A stretch of 64,000 nucleotides of DNA from an uncultured Eubacteriales bacterium (GTDB taxonomy: Bacteria > Bacillota > Clostridia > Oscillospirales > Acutalibacteraceae). Every line of letters begins with the position of its first letter. Position 1 is the first letter of the stretch. The notes under the pieces were generated by a model. That model saw only the letters and a list, made by a program, of their open reading frames with translations. It was not told the DNA's origin and ran no database searches. This document shows positions 60,341 through 64,000 of the stretch, one piece after another. The position numbers were made by a program, and so were the translations under genes. The DNA is taken from contig CAKTEE010000004.1 in assembly GCA_934546985.1 (NCBI GenBank), forward strand, positions 1 to 64,000. Direction: 5' to 3'.

Positions 60341-62365
60341 TCAGCCCCTGTTAATAATATTTTTGGAACCAAAATAAGTGGCAAGGAAATAAACGCCGTA
60401 AACCGCCAGAAGCACCAAGGTTGTCAATATTGCAGGAAGGACAATATTAGACGCACCAAAAATAACCACTACTGTATTCGCCACATAAAGCCCCACGATA
60501 CTGTGGATAACAGCAAGGAACAACGGCATCAGGAAATAAATCAGAATTTGCAGGCACAGCGCATGATTCAGCATTTTGCTTTCAGCGCCGATATTACGCA
60601 GTATTCTGTACCGTTTCGCATTATCAGCAGCTTCTGATAACTGCTGGATGGCCAAAACTGCCACGCTGGTAATTAGGAACACAAGACCAATATAAATCCC
60701 CATATATACCACCATGGTGGAAAGACCGGCGCTTTGCATTCTGGTTTCTTCCTTGGTATACATTTGGAAATGGGTCAGATCATTTTTATCCTGAAAGTTA
60801 TATTTATTAAAAACCTTTTTTGACGCTTCATCAAAACGTTCTTCAAATGTTTCGCCGGTAATACCGTCTTTCAAATCAAAACAAATACCCTGCGCCACAG
60901 GCTGAAGTCCCGCGTTTTGAATTGCAGAATCGGGCACCAGTATGGTTATCATATTCAATGCCATAGGGGTTGTTTCATAGGATTCATCAATTGCCTTATC
61001 CTGCCCCGCAGTATACTCTGTTCCGTCAAAGGTCAGGGTCCGTCCCCTGTCAATAAACTCCTGCAGCAGGGGAAAAGTCATTTGATAGTTACCCACCAGA
61101 TAATAATGTTCTCCGTCTGCATGTATGGTATCGCGCCCTGCGCCCTCCATTAACTTATTGTAGTCGGAAATTGTCATGACCGGTGGATTAAAATCCTCTA
61201 TGGTAATGCTTTGTTCTATCTGTTGTTTTAAATCAGGGTTATCTGTATCGCCTACCATGGACAGAAAACCGAAAGGCGCTTCATAAAGCTGATATTCCAC
61301 AGATTTTTTCGCCGTTTTAGAAATATCCAGCCCTAATTCATTCAGTACAGTCTGTTTATCAAGTCCCTGTATACCGATACTGACATCATAAGGCGTGATT
61401 TGATATACACTCTGATTAATACTGCGGTTGATGCTGAAACCCGTGGCAAGCATACCGATGGTAACAAAAAGCATTAAGCAAATGGTTCCCATAGAAACAA
61501 AGGTGGTATTGATTTTGCTGTTAATCTGCCGCAGGACAAACATATTCAGGTTTTTAAAATAAAGCTTTTTGTTGCTCTGCACGATTTTCAGGAGGAAACC
61601 GGACAGGGACATGAAGAACAGCATCGTCCCTAAAAAGCCCAGAATCAGTGAAAGGATAAATTCTTCATCTATCACAAACAGCTTGTTGTGCAGAATCAGG
61701 AGATACGCTGTAACAAGACAGGCAACGGAAAGCAAAAAAATCACAACGGATACATAAATATTTTTTGTTTTCAATTCCTGATTCTTTTTTTCGCCGTAGA
61801 TTAAATCAATCAGTTTATAACGGGAAACATTCACCGAGTTAAAAAACATAACCAACACAAACATGATGCCGAAATAAAGAATCGTCTTTATCATGGAAGA
61901 TGAGGAAAAAACAAATGAAAACCGCGTCATATTCACTGCAAACAGATTTGCCGTGATAATGGCAAGCCCTTGCGAGAGAAATACGCCGATAATAATGCCC
62001 ACGGCAAGGGAAGTAATACCGATGACAAATGTTTCTAAAAACAGAATTGAGGAAACTTTGCCTTTGCCCATACCCAGGCACATATAAAGTCCCAGTTCTT
62101 TTTTCCGCCGCTTAATCAGGAACCCATTGGCATAAATAATCAAAAAGCCAAGGACAAATGCAATAAATACGGATGCACCAGAAATTACATTGGACAGCAA
62201 TTTCACATATCCGCGTTGATTCTGGTTCAGTTCCAGCATAATAGACTGGTCGGCAATGGAATTAAACACATAGAAAATACAAACGGAAATCGTTAGCGTC
62301 AGAAAATAAATGGTATAATCTTTCACGCTTTTCCTTACATTTTTAATCGCAAGCTTAGAGTACAT
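60341..62365 (-). CDS. BceB/FtsX-type ABC permease
   Basis: 674 residues from ATG 62365 (GGAGGTGA 8 bases ahead; the TTG at 62383 is not needed). About ten membrane segments with a large outer domain of roughly 200 residues between the seventh and eighth, the plan of BceB-type permeases for antimicrobial-peptide sensing and resistance. N-terminal pattern KLAIKNVRKSVKDYTIYFLT and the FtsX part RRKKELGLYMCLGMGKGKV fit. The start overlaps the end of the ATPase gene by 11 bases. Confidence 0.92.
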   Translation of the reverse strand: MYSKLAIKNVRKSVKDYTIYFLTLTISVCIFYVFNSIADQSIMLELNQNQRGYVKLLSNVISGASVFIAFVLGFLIIYANGFLIKRRKKELGLYMCLGMGKGKVSSILFLETFVIGITSLAVGIIIGVFLSQGLAIITANLFAVNMTRFSFVFSSSSMIKTILYFGIMFVLVMFFNSVNVSRYKLIDLIYGEKKNQELKTKNIYVSVVIFLLSVACLVTAYLLILHNKLFVIDEEFILSLILGFLGTMLFFMSLSGFLLKIVQSNKKLYFKNLNMFVLRQINSKINTTFVSMGTICLMLFVTIGMLATGFSINRSINQSVYQITPYDVSIGIQGLDKQTVLNELGLDISKTAKKSVEYQLYEAPFGFLSMVGDTDNPDLKQQIEQSITIEDFNPPVMTISDYNKLMEGAGRDTIHADGEHYYLVGNYQMTFPLLQEFIDRGRTLTFDGTEYTAGQDKAIDESYETTPMALNMITILVPDSAIQNAGLQPVAQGICFDLKDGITGETFEERFDEASKKVFNKYNFQDKNDLTHFQMYTKEETRMQSAGLSTMVVYMGIYIGLVFLITSVAVLAIQQLSEAADNAKRYRILRNIGAESKMLNHALCLQILIYFLMPLFLAVIHSIVGLYVANTVVVIFGASNIVLPAILTTLVLLAVYGVYFLATYFGSKNIINRG

Positions 62366-63122
62366 TATTGCTGTCACCTCCAAGCAGGGTTACGACTTCA
62401 ATAATCCTGTTAAAGAACTGTTTTCTTGTATCGCCGCCGCGCACAAGCTCGTTAAAAATTTTGCCGTCTTTAATAAACAGAATGCGGTGGGCATAGCTTG
62501 CAGTAAACGCATCATGGGTTACCATGATAATCGTTGCCTGCAAATCCTGATTCAGCCGCTCAAAGCTTTCCAGCAAAACGCGGGAAGATTTGGAATCCAG
62601 CGCGCCGGTCGGCTCATCGGCAAGCACAAGGGAGGGATTGGTAACAATCGCCCTTGCAGAGGCAACACGCTGTTTTTGCCCGCCGGAAATCTGATATGGA
62701 TATTTGTTTAAAATATCATCAATTCCCAGCGTCCGCGCAACATCGCGCACACGTACGTCAATATCACGATGTGGGGTTTTTAATATCGTCAGCGCAAGGG
62801 CGATATTTTCATAGGCAGTCAACGTATCCAGCAGGTTAAAATCCTGAAAGATAAAACCCAGTTCCTCCCGGCGGAAACGGGAAAGCTGTTTTGCATTCAG
62901 AGCGGTGATGTCCTTATCCTGCACATAAATACCGCCGCTGGTCACTTTGTCAATTGTGGAAATACAGTTCAGCAGCGTAGTTTTACCGCTTCCCGACGGA
63001 CCCATAATACCCACAAACTCTCCTTTTTCCACGCGCAGACTGATTCCGTCAATGGCTTTTGTAACATTGCCGCGGCTCCCATAATATTTTTCAATATTAT
63101 TGACTTTTAATACGGTATTCAT
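62355..63122 (-). CDS. BceA-type ABC ATPase
   Basis: 255 residues. Walker A GPSGSGKTT, signature ISGGQKQR, Walker B LVLADEPTGALD, switch His in MVTHD. MacB/BceA subfamily. Forms the transporter with the downstream permease. GAGGG lies ahead of the ATG. No histidine kinase or response regulator gene adjoins on either side, unlike the usual bceRSAB cluster. Confidence 0.94.
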   Translation of the reverse strand: MNTVLKVNNIEKYYGSRGNVTKAIDGISLRVEKGEFVGIMGPSGSGKTTLLNCISTIDKVTSGGIYVQDKDITALNAKQLSRFRREELGFIFQDFNLLDTLTAYENIALALTILKTPHRDIDVRVRDVARTLGIDDILNKYPYQISGGQKQRVASARAIVTNPSLVLADEPTGALDSKSSRVLLESFERLNQDLQATIIMVTHDAFTASYAHRILFIKDGKIFNELVRGGDTRKQFFNRIIEVVTLLGGDSNNVL

Positions 63123-63198
63123 AAGATCCCTCTTCCATTTCTTATTTGATTTCTGTTATAATTGTAACGCAAGCTATTCGCGGACGCCATCGTTTTGG

Positions 63199-63247
63199 CT
63201 TACGTTTTCCTTACAATTTTGTAAGGTTCCCGCATGATGAATGTAAG
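63199..63247 (-). promoter_or_regulatory. Inverted repeat upstream of the BceAB-like operon
   Basis: CTTACAATTTTGTAAG (63210-63225), a 7-bp perfect arm pair, with more half-sites CTTACG (63199-63204) and TGTAAG (63242-63247). It sits between the operon and the divergent lipoprotein gene. Likely response-regulator or other operator. Confidence 0.55.
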
Positions 63248-63313
63248 AAACGGCATAATAACGGCAGAACAAAGACGTAATTCCGCAAACATTACAATCA
63301 GGAAATGAGGCGT

Positions 63314-64000
63314 ATGAAAATGTATCGCAAATTTTACCGCAGGGCACTAAGCGCCGCCATGTCAGCGCTGATTCTTCTTTCCTGCTTCAGCGGATGTTCT
63401 CCGCAGAATGAAGAAGACCCGACCCTTCCCGCAACGACCGCTGGAACTACCGCAGAGGCAACCACACAGGCGGCGACCACTGAGGCTGTTACCACACCTG
63501 CTGTTGACATGACAGGTAAAAATCCGCTCACTGGACTTGCCGCGCCAACCCTTACTGAGGTTTATCGCCGCCCGCTGGCCGTTATGATCAGCAACGCTGG
63601 CAAGGCACGCCCGCAGTGGGGGCTTTCCAAACCGGATATTGTTTTTGAAGGCTTGATTGAAGCCGGAGAAACCCGTATGATGGGCTTGTTCTCCGATTGG
63701 GAAAGCCTGCCTCAAATTGGTCCGCTCCGCAGTACCAGGCATGACTTTGTAGAACTGGCACAGGGCTTTGACGCGGCGCTGATTCATTGCGGCGGCAGTT
63801 ACCTTGCCTATGAATACATTAAAGCAAACAATTTAAAAACACTGGACGGCACAAAATATGACGGAAAATATTTTTTGCGTGACCAACAGCGCCGGACGGA
63901 ACGCGGTCTGGAACACAGCATGTACACCACCTCGGAGCTTACGCTGAAAGGCATAAAAGCATTGGGCATGGCGGAGGAAATTCAGGTTTCTTATCAATAC
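63314..64000 (+). CDS. YerB/DUF3048 lipoprotein, C-terminus beyond window
   Basis: Open from 63314 to the last base (229 codons). Lipobox CFSGC in a signal peptide, a Thr-rich linker (ATTAGTTAEATTQAATTEA), then DUF3048: NPLTGL, RPLAVMISNAGKARPQWGLS, FEGLIEAGETRMMGLF, IGPLRSTRHDFVELAQGFDA. GAGG is better spaced from ATG 63320 than from 63314. The C-terminus is cut by the window edge. Lipoprotein of unknown function. Confidence 0.92.
   Translation, partial: MKMYRKFYRRALSAAMSALILLSCFSGCSPQNEEDPTLPATTAGTTAEATTQAATTEAVTTPAVDMTGKNPLTGLAAPTLTEVYRRPLAVMISNAGKARPQWGLSKPDIVFEGLIEAGETRMMGLFSDWESLPQIGPLRSTRHDFVELAQGFDAALIHCGGSYLAYEYIKANNLKTLDGTKYDGKYFLRDQQRRTERGLEHSMYTTSELTLKGIKALGMAEEIQVSYQY

Noticed and set aside
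1..64000. CRISPR array or prophage
   Set aside because: No regularly spaced repeats and no phage structural, integrase or terminase genes were seen.

Overview
The window reads as chromosomal DNA of an endospore-forming, low-to-moderate G+C Firmicute of class Clostridia, most likely an Oscillospiraceae/Ruminococcaceae-type gut bacterium. The evidence is spore genes (spoVT, spoVAC, spoVAD), a T-box leader on thrS, strong AGGAGG-type ribosome sites with TTG and GTG starts, RNase Y, and several secreted proteins with Thr-rich linkers. The taxonomic placement is inference; the sporulation and Firmicute features are seen directly.

Layout. 1-3178 (minus): a giant secreted protein cut by the left edge, with copper-amine-oxidase-N-like, calcium-repeat and von Willebrand A-like regions. 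3544-8547 (minus): a housekeeping operon, DUF951, prfA, tsaC, coaE, lytic transglycosylase, M18 aminopeptidase. 8779-10569: DUF2079 membrane protein. 10757-11190: a dead IS200-type transposase. 11335-16555: spoVT, an IMP dehydrogenase, a membrane protein and the spoVAC-spoVAD pair. 16666-20286: nagA, a Cys-rich mini membrane protein, a membrane-anchored Xre regulator, an 800-base gap with a candidate small RNA, and a DUF3267 protease-like protein. 20378-25489: rny, a second membrane Xre regulator operon, and T-box-thrS. 25675-27644: three related secreted proteins. 28161-29229: CmpB-like membrane protein, tRNA-Met and tRNA-Glu. 30048-31682: cardiolipin synthase. 32025-35613: the polyamine operon speA-speD-speE-speB behind a long structured leader. 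35727-40363: a small ribbon-helix-helix-like protein, an Xre regulator, a two-component system and a MATE pump. 40464-43683: nadABC. 43886-48681: CAT-like acyltransferase, hflX and a heavy-metal efflux locus (HMA protein, P1B ATPase, ArsR regulator). 48840-51895: nitroreductase, an acetyltransferase remnant and a secreted CHAP/SH3 wall hydrolase. 52310-52690: a second IS200 remnant. 52862-57076: an unknown protein, DUF1836, a FetAB-like ABC pair and lexA. 57169-59095: three paralogous zinc-ribbon/membrane proteins. 59820-60260: a G+C-rich islet unlike its surroundings. 60341-63122: a BceAB-type ABC transporter. 63314 to the end: a YerB/DUF3048 lipoprotein cut by the right edge.

How genes work together. 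The spe operon encodes arginine to agmatine to putrescine plus decarboxylated AdoMet to spermidine. nadA, nadB and nadC convert aspartate to nicotinate mononucleotide. SpoVT, SpoVAC and SpoVAD belong to late forespore development. The metal locus carries its own sensor and a 12-2-12 operator-like repeat.

The least explained parts are the three zinc-ribbon membrane paralogs, the three secreted paralogs (one with an apparent AUA start), the structured leader of the spe operon, the orphan promoter-plus-hairpin at 19218-19420, and the G+C-rich islet beside an unknown acidic protein. I found no CRISPR array, no prophage and no intact mobile element.
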